The notes under the pieces are model-generated. The model had not been told where the DNA came from, made no database searches, and worked only from the letters and a program-made list of their open reading frames with translations. Shown here piece after piece: positions 1 through 10,773 of a stretch of DNA of 64,000 nt. The translations under genes and the position numbers were made by a program. Source of the stretch: Astrocystis sublimbata (taxonomy: Eukaryota; Ascomycota; Sordariomycetes; Xylariales; Xylariaceae); assembly GCA_022453515.1 (NCBI GenBank), contig JAJNNY010000015.1:620001-684000 (forward strand), written 5' to 3'. Numbering within the stretch: position 1 is the stretch's first letter; every line of letters begins with the position of its first letter.

Positions 1-2
1 AT

Positions 3-1886
3 GACGCGTTACTTCTTGCCATTTTGAGCATCACTGTTCTGCTAACTCAGCCAATTGGTCTCCAAGACTCTACAGCAGACTCGTGGTCACCTGTAGAGTG
101 CAGCATGCGATGGATCGATACCGCCGAGAACATGGTTCTTCGCGACGTGAGCAGACAGTCTGTCATCAAAGTTCAGACACTATTATTCGTGACGCACCAT
201 CGATTACTTATGCTTCGGTCTTCCGATTCGTTCATCACGTTCGCACTCGCAGCGCGCATGGCCTTTGGTGTTCGTCTCAACTTCGAGAATCCACGGCCCT
301 GCTTTCTAGCTCGCGAGTCAAGACGTCGTCTTATGTGGGCTCTTTTCATTCTCGACAACTCTTTGGCATCGGGCATGGCACACTTTCGTCTTTGCCGTGA
401 AGTCGATATTCACATCAAGATGCCATGCGGCGAGAGAAACTTTGAGCTAGACCTCGAGCCATCCCCTGCAGACGACCCTGGCACAATCGAGCACGCTGGC
501 CAATCTTCGCGTCCGGCGTCCGATGATAGCCTCGTGGCTTTCAATATTCAAATAGCGGCGATCAGGTTCAAGATCCTCCGGTATTCGAAGCAACTAGTTT
601 GCCAGCAACATCAAGCCATTCTGGATCATAGCGCCCAGCTCCGCGGCGAGATTCTCCAACTAGACCAGGAATTAAATATATTTTCAGACCACTTGGGGCC
701 ATCATTGGCTCTTTCTAACAAGAACTTCCAACTCCGGACCTACTCCCCTAACTTGGCGCAATTCGTCAAACTACACCTATCATGGCATCAAAGCCGCTGT
801 GACCTCTATCGCCTCATGCTTGACGGGCTTCACGAAGCACTTCCAGGCACCATAATCCAAACCCTAGATCAGGAGTTTGTTACGCGCTGTCGTGATACCT
901 GTTATCAGAGTGCCTTCACTGTATCGAGGTTGTTCGCCGCACTTTCCACGCTTGACCGAAACCCGCTCGCATCAGATCAAGATATTCCAGTCTTTGCATA
1001 TCAATGCGCTAGAGTGATCTTGTACTCTGAACGGGGCAATACATTGACTCCGCAAAGCTCGACCTGTCCACCGTTGTCTCAAAGCGTGACCCAGTCGGCA
1101 GGATCATGTTACGAGGTCGTTGCCCGCTTACCCTGCTTTACTCCCGCTACGGCCTGTATTGTAAGTCAAAAGAGCATGAATCTTAAATGCTACTATGCTT
1201 CTTCGCAAATCCAAGTTGCTAACTTACATTCTAAGCGAGATGACATCAAGAGCTTGCTTGAACGAGGCGCTGTCCCTGATTCCTCAGAAGCTAGCCCAAT
1301 GACGCCAGTTTCCAATGACACCATCGCTCTAGGTTCGCGGCGTGAGATCTTGTCGCGTCACAGCTTCATCAGAAACGTAGGGCAGAATGATGACAGCGAA
1401 TCATTCACACTCCCACAGACAAACCCGTCCCCTACTATTTCGGGGACAATTGATCTGGGGAATGGGAAGGACTATGATCGCATGGCGATATCATCTGCTT
1501 CTCAAACTTGCGACAGCACTATCGAAGCTAATCAGCCAAGATCTGGCCTGGATCACCTGGCTATAGCAAGTGCCATGGCTACAGCGCCGCCCCGGAACCC
1601 AGTAGAACTTCAGCGCGGATTGGCAGTGCCGCCCAACATCGAGCCCTTCGTTTTCGACCGGCATGATATTAATAGTACTTCCGACCCGAGCTTGACATTT
1701 GGAACCTCTCTTACTCGGCAACAACCTCAATCCCAACCGTACCTTGACGTCGACGGCATCGGAATGGGTGGATATGTTGACGCTTTCCAGGACGCCGCAG
1801 CGGATGTTGACTTCACCTTTGACTCGTCGTGCGGAGTTTTCGCCGAGCCTTTTGGTGTTAAGAGTGGTACATGGTTATCCCGTTGA
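3..1886 (+). CDS. Fungal-specific transcription factor, 3' part; C-terminus altered by LTR insertion
   Basis: The reading frame is open from the window edge, so the N-terminus, where a Zn2Cys6 DNA-binding cluster would be expected, lies outside. Residues about 45-145 resemble the fungal transcription-factor regulatory region (Fungal_trans, middle homology region), with the hallmark stretch RRRLMWALFILDNSLASG. The rest is low-complexity Ser/Thr/Pro/Gln-rich, as in activation domains. A probable intron lies at 1161-1235 (GTAAGT...GCTAAC...AAG). It is 75 bp long and has no stop, so the frame runs through it. Without it about 602 residues are visible. The last nine residues and the stop codon come from a retrotransposon LTR that starts at 1856. 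Across the insertion the old frame resumes at 8856 and ends at a TGA at 8893-8895. The family is clear; the target genes are unknown. Confidence 0.8.
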   Translation, partial: DALLLAILSITVLLTQPIGLQDSTADSWSPVECSMRWIDTAENMVLRDVSRQSVIKVQTLLFVTHHRLLMLRSSDSFITFALAARMAFGVRLNFENPRPCFLARESRRRLMWALFILDNSLASGMAHFRLCREVDIHIKMPCGERNFELDLEPSPADDPGTIEHAGQSSRPASDDSLVAFNIQIAAIRFKILRYSKQLVCQQHQAILDHSAQLRGEILQLDQELNIFSDHLGPSLALSNKNFQLRTYSPNLAQFVKLHLSWHQSRCDLYRLMLDGLHEALPGTIIQTLDQEFVTRCRDTCYQSAFTVSRLFAALSTLDRNPLASDQDIPVFAYQCARVILYSERGNTLTPQSSTCPPLSQSVTQSAGSCYEVVARLPCFTPATACIVSQKSMNLKCYYASSQIQVANLHSKRDDIKSLLERGAVPDSSEASPMTPVSNDTIALGSRREILSRHSFIRNVGQNDDSESFTLPQTNPSPTISGTIDLGNGKDYDRMAISSASQTCDSTIEANQPRSGLDHLAIASAMATAPPRNPVELQRGLAVPPNIEPFVFDRHDINSTSDPSLTFGTSLTRQQPQSQPYLDVDGIGMGGYVDAFQDAAADVDFTFDSSCGVFAEPFGVKSGTWLSR

Positions 1887-2002
1887 TTATCTTAAGGTCT
1901 AAGTTCTCCCAACTACTCGTGGGAGGTGAAGCCATCTTATATACACTCGGGTGGTCACGTATGGAGTGTTCTCCATTGTATCTAGCCTTTATAGCTTTAA
2001 CA
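1856..2002 (-). repeat. Copia LTR, left copy (3' LTR in element orientation)
   Basis: This 147-bp direct repeat pairs with 8704-8850. The copies differ at six positions by eye, and all six are C/T or G/A transitions. In this copy all six are T or A. It supplies the present stop codon of the upstream transcription factor. Confidence 0.95.
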
Positions 2003-2011
2003 CTCCCTCTC
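2003..2011 (-). other. Polypurine tract of the copia element
   Basis: On the minus strand the bases next to the LTR read GAGAGGGAG. This purine run sits directly against the 3' LTR, where plus-strand DNA priming occurs in LTR retroelements. Confidence 0.7.
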
Positions 2012-2984
2012 GATCTATACGTAATTATGCCAAAGCATGACAAAGATACTTCCTCTCTAATAAGAGACTATTGATAAGTACTCCTTTTGATACTGAATAA
2101 GGAAGTTAGCTATGGATACTCTCGGATAAAGGGTTCGTTGAAATCCTGCTCTAGGATTTTTTTAATAAGCCCAACTGCTGGAGACCGTAGGCGCTGTCCT
2201 TTTCCCCCCTTCTACAGTAGTTCCGTGAAGCCCTTATACTGTTCCTGTATCTTTTTATTACCTTTGACTACCCTCGCTCTTTATTTGACTTCCCCTTTTT
2301 ATAATAACCTGGATTTGGTCAAGGTATAAATCGTATATACCCGCGGTTTCATAGATTATCTACTACTAGAACGAATATAAATGGTTGTCCATTTGCTTTT
2401 TATATTCGCTTAATACTCCTACACTCTTAAGCCTTTTGCTAATTTGGTCCAAGGGTATATTAGTAACAATCCTAAAAACGACGTGCTTCCCTAGCTAGCC
2501 CTTTTCCTAAAAATATAGTTAGTACCGTAAACATTTCGCGATATAGCGATTTATTATTATCTCTTTTTTAGAAAAGCCATACTATAGGTGCCTTATATTA
2601 GTCTTTTTTCTAGGGTGTTTTTTTTGTTTTTAATCCCTAAAACAATATGCTTCCCTTTAGTCCTTTTATTAGAAACGGGTACTATAACCGGATTTAGTTG
2701 TAATAATCTCTTGTTTTTTTATATAGAGTATATTATAGGTGCTTTATCTTGGTTTTTTACAGGATAATTCTTTTTTTTCGTTTGTTATCCAAACTAGTTT
2801 AGTTTAGTTTCGTTTTAATAAATTCAATAGAGATTTTATATTATATAAAAAATATCTATTTTTTATAAAGATATTTATTTATAACTTTTTTTAAAGTTAT
2901 TATATTAAAAAAGGGTTATTATTTTATAAAAAAGTTTTCTATGTATAGCTTTAAATGCGAACTATCTTATACCCTTAGCTATTT

Positions 2985-5880
2985 GTTTACTCAAGGCCTA
3001 ATATAGCTCTGAACTTTTTAAATACAGGTTTTGGGAAAGGTTTAGTAAGCTTATCTGCTATTTGATCGCTGGTTGGGATATACTTAAAATTAACCTTACT
3101 AGTAACCACTTGTTCGTAATATTACCGGTCCTAAATAGCGATATGTTTGCCTCGTTTATATAATAATAGGTTATAAGCCGCTAAAATGGCACTTTGGTTA
3201 TCCCTATAAATAATTATAGGGATATTGTTTATAATAGTATTTAGTTTTTAGAATAGTTGATAGATCTAGATAGTTTCCTTAATGGCTTATATTTAACTTT
3301 TAAGCTTTAATTTAAAAAAAAAAACAATAAAACCGTTGGTTATTACTTGGAACTCTAGCTTATTATACTATTACTAAAATTAAAAACATAGCTTAAAATC
3401 GATTTTTGGGTCTCTTTGTATATTTTTTAATCTATATTAGTATATTTTTATAAAGTAATCTTAATACCCTTATAAACGAGTTATAAATCTATAGTTATTA
3501 TAAAATACCGGAATACTTGTTTAATAGCCTTAATATAAGATATATTAAGCCGTACTATATACTGATTATATTTAGAGACCGTATAAGCAATATTAGGATA
3601 AGTTCTTAATATTATATATATTAGCGATCCTATAATACTTTAATACCACTCCCGATCTTGGGCTTCGGGTATAAAATCATTAGTTAGTACCTTTATCTCT
3701 ATAGCTATTAGTATTAGTACAGGTCGTGCTCGCTTGTTCTTGGGCTTATTAAGGTTTTAAAAACCAAACTCTTGTAATATCTTTTTTAAGTAAGCTCTCT
3801 AGGATAGTTTTAATATCCGTTATTCCTAGTCTTAGTTAATAACTATATTTAAATAGAATTCAACCGGTTTTAGATCACTTATATAAAATCGTTCGCTAAA
3901 TATAACTTTAATTTTATCGATTTTTAAACGTTTAGGTCTAATAATTAATAAGTTGTTAATATAAACTGCAATATAGTAGTTATCTCGGGTAAAGATACTA
4001 GTATCTAAGTCGAGGCTCTTGAATCCAAGTGATTTAAAGTATTTTAATAGTATCTAGTACTAGATTTTTAGGGTTTGTTTTAACCTATATAGCGCTCGCT
4101 TTAGTTTATAGACCTTTTTAGGGTCGTTTATAAACTTTAGCGGCTATTCGAAAAAAAAAATATTTTTTTAACTTTTTTATAAAAAAAAGCTGTTTTTATA
4201 TCTATTTAATATATATATAGGCCTATTATAGCTACGATAGTAAAAAGGATCTTATAGTTTATAGGTTTAACTATAGAAGCGAAAGTTTTGTTATAATCAA
4301 TCCCGTTTTGCTATTTAAATCCTTTTACTACCTAGCGAGCCTTATATCTAACGATCTCTCTAAATTTATTATGTTTAAGCTTATATACCTATTTTTTAAA
4401 AAGCGTTTTTTTTCTAGGTAGAAAGTCTATAACTTTCTATACTAAGTTATTTATAAAAGAGTTATATTCCCCTTTTATAGCTTTACGCTATTTATTCCAG
4501 AATATACTCCTTTTAGCCTTTTTATAGCTAATAGGCTTAGTAATTTCGGTAGCTATAATAGTACCTATAACGGCGGTTATAAAATAAAATACTATTAGTT
4601 AATGCTTATAGCTCTATGGGGCAATTCTATCGTCTCGTTTACGGAAAATATATATATTGCCTCCTATATAAATCACTAACTCGCTATCCGATTTAGACTC
4701 TAGTAGTAGTAATAGTATTAGTATTAAAACCGGCGAAAGTATAAAAGAAAGTTCTAAAGCGTGTTCTAGAGTGTGTTCTGGGGAGAGTATAGGTATGTTT
4801 TCTAGCGATATATACCGTTTGGGGCGTTTAAGGATTGGTTCGTTATTATCGGAATTATTAACTTATAGTAGTAGGTCTGGCCCTACCGAGTTTGCCCTAT
4901 CTTGTCGGGTATTTTTTACAGGGCTCTAGTTATTAGGTTCATTAGTAAAACTCTATCTTACTCTCTTCCTATTAGTAATAGTTTTTAGCTTTTCTAAATT
5001 CGGAAAAAATGGTTTGTATATAGTTTTATTAATAAAAACTATATTGTTAGTATTCGTAATTCTGCCGTTATTAAAGAGGTTTATATAGTTATAAAACCCC
5101 TGATTCTGGTAGCCTAGCATCTTATATAGCTTTATAATCTTTTTAAAAACTAACCTAGTCTCGATAGGTTCTAAGTATTTTCTAGGTATCCTAACAGCTT
5201 ATATATAGTCTAGAGCAGGAGATTCTCCGTACTAGTTTTTGTATACCGATTTGTTAAAAGTATAAAATAGTATCTTAATTATAATATATGCAACCGTTTG
5301 TATAATAATTAGCCAATATTTAAAAAGTATATCTATATCGCTAGCTTGCTTTATTAAAGGATCGAAAATTATTTTATATTAGCCTATAGCCCTCTCGTAG
5401 ATGCTGCCCTATTAGTGTTGCCTTATGGCTATAAAGTATATAGCAACTCTTTAACTATAGTAGATGTATTTAAGCTCTTTGCTAGTATTCTTACCAGCTT
5501 TATCAAGCGTAAATAAGTAATATCGATATTCCGGCTTTTCATAGTAATCCAGAAACGCCTTGAACACCCTGGGAAACTCGCCCTTTGATTTTAGCAGGAG
5601 TATCTAGGTTATGTTTGAATAATCGTATCGAATGACTATAAAGCAGGTTGTATTATTATATCCCTTTAGTATATATTATAAAATATTTACAATATTAGTA
5701 TATAGAGATTCTATTTTATATATTCTATACTTAAGCTTACTAAAGTAAAAAGTTTCTTTTATTTTAGTTCTTATATAGTATTCGTATATATAACTAGGTT
5801 TAACTAGCTTAATACTACTGTTTTTTACTAGCTTCCGCAATATTAATTCGCTTATATAGCCCAAACGTTCGTGCTAATAA
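2985..5880 (-). pseudogene. Decayed copia pol: integrase, reverse transcriptase, RNase H
   Basis: Reading the minus strand from 5880 downward shows four parts. First is a GAG-preintegrase/integrase zinc-finger region (5676-5864) in which the CxxC pair reads YEYY. Next is integrase-like sequence to about 4950. Then comes reverse transcriptase (about 4400-3480) with KVYKLKRALYRLKQ and, at 3952-3963, YINN in place of YVDD. Last is RNase H (about 3300-2990) with YRDNQSAI, KRGKHI and the C-terminal ADKLTKPFP. Many stops interrupt it. The Cys-to-Tyr and Asp-to-Asn changes are the G-to-A changes expected from RIP. Confidence 0.9.
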
Positions 5881-6564
5881 GCTAGTACTAGATTAAAAAT
5901 AAAATAAGCTAGTAGGGTAACAGAATAAAAGTTTACAATAGCTAAAACCGTAGTAGTAATATAAGGCTGGTTAACGAAGTAAAGCCTATTATATTATATC
6001 CTTTATATAATTATTTTATTTATAAATAAACCGTAGGCTCTGTTGCTCTAGAATAGTACTTCTGCCCTTTTAGATATAAAGTAAAAGATAGATAATAGGT
6101 TAATACCTATTTTAGGACAGTATACTACATCCTTAATAATAATAGTATATATCTCTCTATTTATTAGGTTCTTATAAGTATAGTTTCCTTTTTTTATCGG
6201 TTAAATAATTGTCCCCCCTATACCTTTGGTTGCAGAATATAATACTGTTCGAAAATTACTAAAGCCTTTTTTATTACTAAACATAAAGTAGTTCGCACTG
6301 TTGTTAATAATAATTACGTTTTTTAGTAAGGTTGTTAGTAAGGCAGCCTTATGATAGGGTATTGCTATAAATATTATACCTATTGTATTAGCTAGTTGGC
6401 TAGATTAAAGGATATTCTTTAGTATCGTTTTTGCTATTTTTAGTAATATGGGCTTGTCGCGTGATATTTCGGCTTATTGAGGTACATCCAATAAGGACTT
6501 AGCTTATTATAGTAGATACAGGATATACTTAAAACCCTTAAACATAAATAATAGAAGACCTGGT

Positions 6565-7024
6565 TGTAACGATTGCTCTATCTGTAACACTGAGTATAGG
6601 GTAGAGTAGGGGTCTTAGTGGGTTTATGTTCCTAAGGATAAGGGCTAAGCTTATAATAAAGGATCGCTAAGCAATATAAAGTATCGTTTACTAAGTTATT
6701 AAAAGGTTACTCCTATTCTAAGAACTATTGGTATGCTTAGATTAAATAATAAAGTAAGGAAAGACTAGATATATAGGAATGCCGTCGAGGCTATATAGTA
6801 TTTCCTTCCTTTACATAATGTCTCTGCTTACTGGCTCACTTATACGATCTAGTGAGCCACCTTGGCTCACTGGCTTACCGACGTGATCCAGTGATCCTGT
6901 CACGTGACCTATTTCTTGGCGCTTTGCGTGGCTTGTCCTCCCAGCCCCGCGCCTACCCGCTTAGGTATAACTGTCTGCCCTTACTAGGCCTTCCCGACAG
7001 GTCGTTTCCTGTTGGTTCGTGACA
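6565..7024. mobile_element. Nested solo LTR, 460 bp, TSD CTGGT
   Basis: The segment starts TGTAACGATTGC and ends TTCGTGACA. It is flanked by CTGGT on both sides (6560-6564 and 7025-7029) and sits inside the copia element. It shares no sequence with the copia LTR. Its right half (about 6800-7020) is visibly richer in GC than the RIP-decayed host element. TG...CA ends plus a 5-bp duplication and no internal region indicate a solo LTR left by LTR-LTR recombination. The family is unknown; orientation is not determined. Confidence 0.85.
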
Positions 7025-8308
7025 CTGGTGTCGTTTTAGCAGGTTTTGGTTTATTTAAAGCTACTAGACTATAGGCGACAAGTAGGTGTTCCTTTTTAAC
7101 TAGTAACTTATTATTAATACTAAATAATATAGCTAAAGCTCCTGTGAGTATAGTGGCTTTCCCCCCTTTAGTTGCACCGCTTTGTAGCGATTTTAGGCAA
7201 CCTCCGTAATATCGAGCACGTTTATTACATTATTCGATATCCTAACCATTTAGCTTGAGCTCTAGGTTTTTAATGTAATACGGGGCCGTATGGAGTTTGC
7301 TATAGTGGTTATATGGCTTGCGTTTTGTCCCTCTGTTAGCACTATTCGTATTATTGTCTTTCCTAAAGCCGCCTATAAAAAGGGCAGTCTGTAAGGATCG
7401 TTCCTTCTAGCTGCTCTCGAACTAAATAGCAGTATCTATGGCCTGTTTTAATATAATAACTGCTTATATAATAATACTATTATTATTAGTAATAGGGATT
7501 TCGGTTATACCGAGCTTTTAAATAGTAAAAAATAGATCGAAATCTAGACTAAATCTGTTAATAAATTTATAGATAACGTAAAACTGCGGCTAGGCTAAGT
7601 TTGCGTTTAGGTTAGTTATATTAGCTTATATTTAACGAAGTTCGGTAGCAAACTTGGTTACGCTCCTTATAGATTTAACTGTAGTTTTTTCCTATTTTTA
7701 ATAGTATTAGGCGAACTGGACCTTGCTTTTGGGCTTGTATTTAGTTTAAAAAAAGACCTAAAGGAATATAGGGGTAGTAAGTATGGCGACCTTAGTCCGC
7801 TAATACGCGTTAGTAGATAACCTACTACGAATAGTAACTATAGCCATATCGCACTTTTTGCCCTATTTGTTGAGGCGTGTGGTAAAAATATCTGCGGATT
7901 CGGCGTCTTTTTGAATCGGTACTATTTTTTAGAGACCCCCGGGTAAGAAGCGTCTATATCCATAGATAGCCAGTTTCTCTTTTATATCCTAACTCTATTT
8001 GATTTATTGTTTAAAGATATTTAGCTTCTCGATTGTTTTAAGTTCTTTAAATATAGTAGATATTATAATAATTAATTAATTAAGTAAAGTATAAAAAAGA
8101 TTCCGAAACAGATTATAATTATAGTTCTATTAATAAAAATAGAGGTTAGGAATTATAAAAGTTTATAAGGGTAGTAGAAATAGGGCATATACTGTCCCTA
8201 TAGATGTTATAGTATAGGAAATACTAACTATAGATAGGAGTTATATCTAATAAAGGAATAGATTATATTATTATTTAAATAATTATTATAACGGTTAGAA
8301 TTGCTTGA

Positions 8309-8380
8309 TTTCGGAATTTAATATTCCAGACTATTTCGGAAATTAATATTCCAGACTGTCTTGGAAGTCAACATTCCTAG
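8309..8380. repeat. Three tandem ~25-bp units in the copia leader
   Basis: Units at 8309-8333, 8334-8358 and 8359-8380 share a core like TCGGAATTTAATATTCCAGAC. The first two differ by about two bases; the third is shorter and more divergent. They lie in the leader/gag side of the element, about 320 bp from the 5' LTR. Confidence 0.6.
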
Positions 8381-8682
8381 TAAGTCTTAAAAGCTAGTTT
8401 TTTACGATAACCGGAGTTTTTTGATCTTAGTTTATCGGGTCTTAATTCGTCTGGCTTATTATCTAATAAAATTAAATACCTATTTTAAGTAGTTAGCTTT
8501 GTAAAATCTATTTATTATGGAAAGAGGTTGGGTTAATATAGATTTTAATAAGTTAGCTAGAAGAGTTGATTTTGATTTCAATAGGAATAACAGAAGTCTA
8601 ATCGTCGAATATTTAATAAGGAATATAGTAGTTAGAAATTAATAAGTATGTAATTTTTTAACAAATAAAACGAATCAGATTA

Positions 8683-8703
8683 AGCGAGCCCGGGCTTATA
8701 ACC
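8683..8703 (-). other. Probable primer-binding region of the copia element
   Basis: On the minus strand the sequence next to the 5' LTR begins GGTTATAAGCCCGGGCTCG. Its position fits a tRNA-derived primer site. I cannot match it to a tRNA by eye, and RIP may have altered it. Confidence 0.5.
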
Positions 8704-8850
8704 TGTTAAGAGTGGTACATGGTTATCCCGTTGATTATTTTAAGGTCTAAGTTCTCCCAACTACTCGTGGGAGGTGAAGCCATCTTATATACACTCGGGT
8801 GGTCACGTGTGGAGCGTTCTCCATTGTATCTAGCCTTCATGGCTTTGACA
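8704..8850 (-). repeat. Copia LTR, right copy (5' LTR in element orientation)
   Basis: This is the 147-bp partner of the left LTR. It keeps C or G at the six sites where the left copy has T or A. It is followed by the target duplication TTTGG and then by the rest of the interrupted transcription-factor exon. Confidence 0.95.
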
Positions 8851-8895
8851 TTTGGGACCTCGGGCCAACTTGATCGATATCCCTGGCTTCCTTGA

Positions 8896-10261
8896 GACTT
8901 TTACTAAGAGCAACTCAAATGCTAATGTCGCTGCCTTTGGGAATACCGCCGACCTCTGGAGTTTCACAAAGGCGAATTGACATCTACCACGTTAATAAAT
9001 TCAAAGGATGTTGACAAGTCCTTAACGTCGAAACACGACACAACAGCCAAGCAAAGCGGCTGAGGATTGGACGGAGCTAGGTTTGCAGATCAGATCTTCC
9101 CCGTACGAACATCGGATAAGCTATCATATTGTGTAAAACTTCAAATGACGACTTATCTGAAATTACTGCTACTAGCAGTTCTTGAGAAGTGTGTGAGGTT
9201 CATTTAGAAGGAAACATTCGATTTGTATATTCTAGACTTGAGATATCCTTCAAATGCCCCCAAATCAGTCGTTAGGTCCAGAGCTACTCGCTGCCGACAA
9301 TCGCGTCGTCCGCCCAAACACGTTTCTCATCACCTGTGTCGCTCATGCTCCGAGCTATCAGGTTCGTCGACATAAGCGCCGAACGCGCTTCCTACGGAGT
9401 ACCGTACATACTTCCCTCCTGTTCTAGGACATTTGCCTCCACCATGGACGAGTCCGGCAGCATGCCAAGAAGGCCCTGAAGCTTAACGAGCTCAGCTCAC
9501 CCGAACCCGAACCACCTGCGCACCGGGGCTCACGGGCGGTGTCTTGGCGTCGGCAATTGACCCGAAAGCTACGCGACTCCTCGACGCGGTTGGGACGGCG
9601 TTTTGACAGGCGAGCTGGCTGGTGCAGATGTCGGGGGCTTGGGAAATTGGGGTCAGAGCTTCAGCGGAGCTGGGGTAATCGGGCATGGACAGGTTGTTTC
9701 ACGCGGCTGGTTTCACACCCCAGCAGAACCTTATGACAGCTGTAGTCGGAGATTCGAACCACCCTGACAGGGAAGACATGAACCAAAAGAAGAGAGCTTC
9801 GTCAACAGGCGAGCCCCGGTAGGCGAGGCGGATGCCACAAAAGATGAACAATTTCGCAAGGGTAGTGCAGAGCGTTGCAAAGAATAGATAGCAGTAGTTG
9901 CGCATTGATACCCTCCCGAGACAATGTCATTATTAGTCTATGACCATGATCGTCGGGGCAAGTCAGTCTCTATAAGTGCTCAGTTATTTTGTCATGCGAG
10001 TGCCAGGGTAAGTCGACTGTCAGAGGTGCCAAGATGTCAAATGTTTCAAGGCCAACACAGGGCATCATCCCAGCGAGAAGGCAGAGCTGTATAAATCGAG
10101 GCTGTCTCGCCCAAATTCACGAATGTTTCCTGTTGGACCAGGCCAGTCCCAATCTTCAATTTTAATCACCGCATTTGTATACCTTCTTCAATTCACCTGC
10201 CGGCAGGTCACGTCAAATTACCCTTCCATCAACGAAAACAAACCCAATCCAATCAGTCAAG
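8896..10261. other. Intergenic region
   Basis: This holds the original 3' flank of the interrupted transcription factor and the promoter of the small secreted protein gene. Short ORFs near 9492-9905 on both strands show no recognisable domain or splice structure. I see no RNA gene. Confidence 0.5.
10090..10096 (+). promoter_or_regulatory. TATA-like box before the small secreted protein gene
   Basis: TATAAAT lies 166 bp upstream of the ATG at 10262, followed by a CT/CA-rich leader. This is a plausible core promoter seen by eye only. Confidence 0.4.
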
Positions 10262-10578
10262 ATGCAGTTCACACTCCTCGTCACTTCCCTCTTCGCCGCT
10301 GGCGCTCTGGCCATCAACGGGTACGTCTGAACCTTACCCCTTGGTGCTATCTATGTCGCGAAAACTAACGATATGATCACAGCTGCGGCTTCCCCGACGG
10401 CCCAACTTGCCAGTCCGTCGGCACGGGCGCCAACGGTCTTGAACAGTTCGTCGACCCCGACGGATGCTGCCTGCTGCCCCTGCGCTGCGGCAACGAGGCC
10501 GGAGAGCTGTGCGAGCGGGTAGGCGACTCCGCCAAGCGTAGCGAGACCGCCAAGGTCGCTCGTGCTCTTCGCGTTTAA
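10262..10578 (+). CDS. Small secreted cysteine-rich protein (84 aa)
   Basis: Two exons (10262-10320 and 10383-10578) are joined across a 62-bp intron that starts GTACGT and ends CACAG. The product has a clear N-terminal signal peptide: a hydrophobic run with cleavage likely after Ala-Leu-Ala at residues 15-17. The mature part has six cysteines (residues 21, 29, 48, 49, 55, 63), including an adjacent Cys-Cys pair, and a Lys-Arg at 71-72 that could be a Kex2-type site. Six cysteines would allow three disulfides. The size and pattern are those of effector-like or antimicrobial-like secreted proteins, but I recognise no family. It sits alone between the retroelement and a sugar-kinase gene. Confidence 0.7.
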
Positions 10579-10773
10579 GAGGTCGGGATGAGGCCGAAAA
10601 GTTTACTCGACAACTGCGATATGGGAGGGTCTCTCGGTAGAGACATACAATAGCGATTATAATTGAATTTTGTGACTCCAACGTTCATTTCCCCCCAACC
10701 AACCGTGACAGTTTGCATACAACCGTTGTCCCATGTATGGGGACAAGTGCACCATCTCGGTGAGCAACCTATG

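Larger units (their letters stand above)
1856..8850 (-). mobile_element. Ty1/copia LTR retrotransposon, RIP-decayed, coding strand minus
   Basis: The ends are two 147-bp direct repeats beginning TGTTAAGAG and ending in ACA, so they have TG...CA termini. They are flanked by the 5-bp target duplication TTTGG (1851-1855 and 8851-8855). The internal part is AT-rich and full of stops, but pieces of pol can be read on the minus strand in the order integrase, reverse transcriptase, RNase H. That order is diagnostic for copia. The element is 6,995 bp long, including a nested solo LTR at 6565-7024. The polypurine tract abuts the LTR at 2002 and the primer-binding region abuts the LTR at 8704, both consistent with minus-strand coding. 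No autonomous function remains. Confidence 0.95.

Noticed and set aside
6800..7024. GC-richer patch in the copia element as a host gene fragment
   Set aside because: TG...CA ends and the CTGGT duplication show it is part of a solo LTR.
9699..9905. 68-codon minus-strand ORF with a hydrophobic start
   Set aside because: It has no signal-peptide cleavage pattern, no splice partner and no domain; likely chance.
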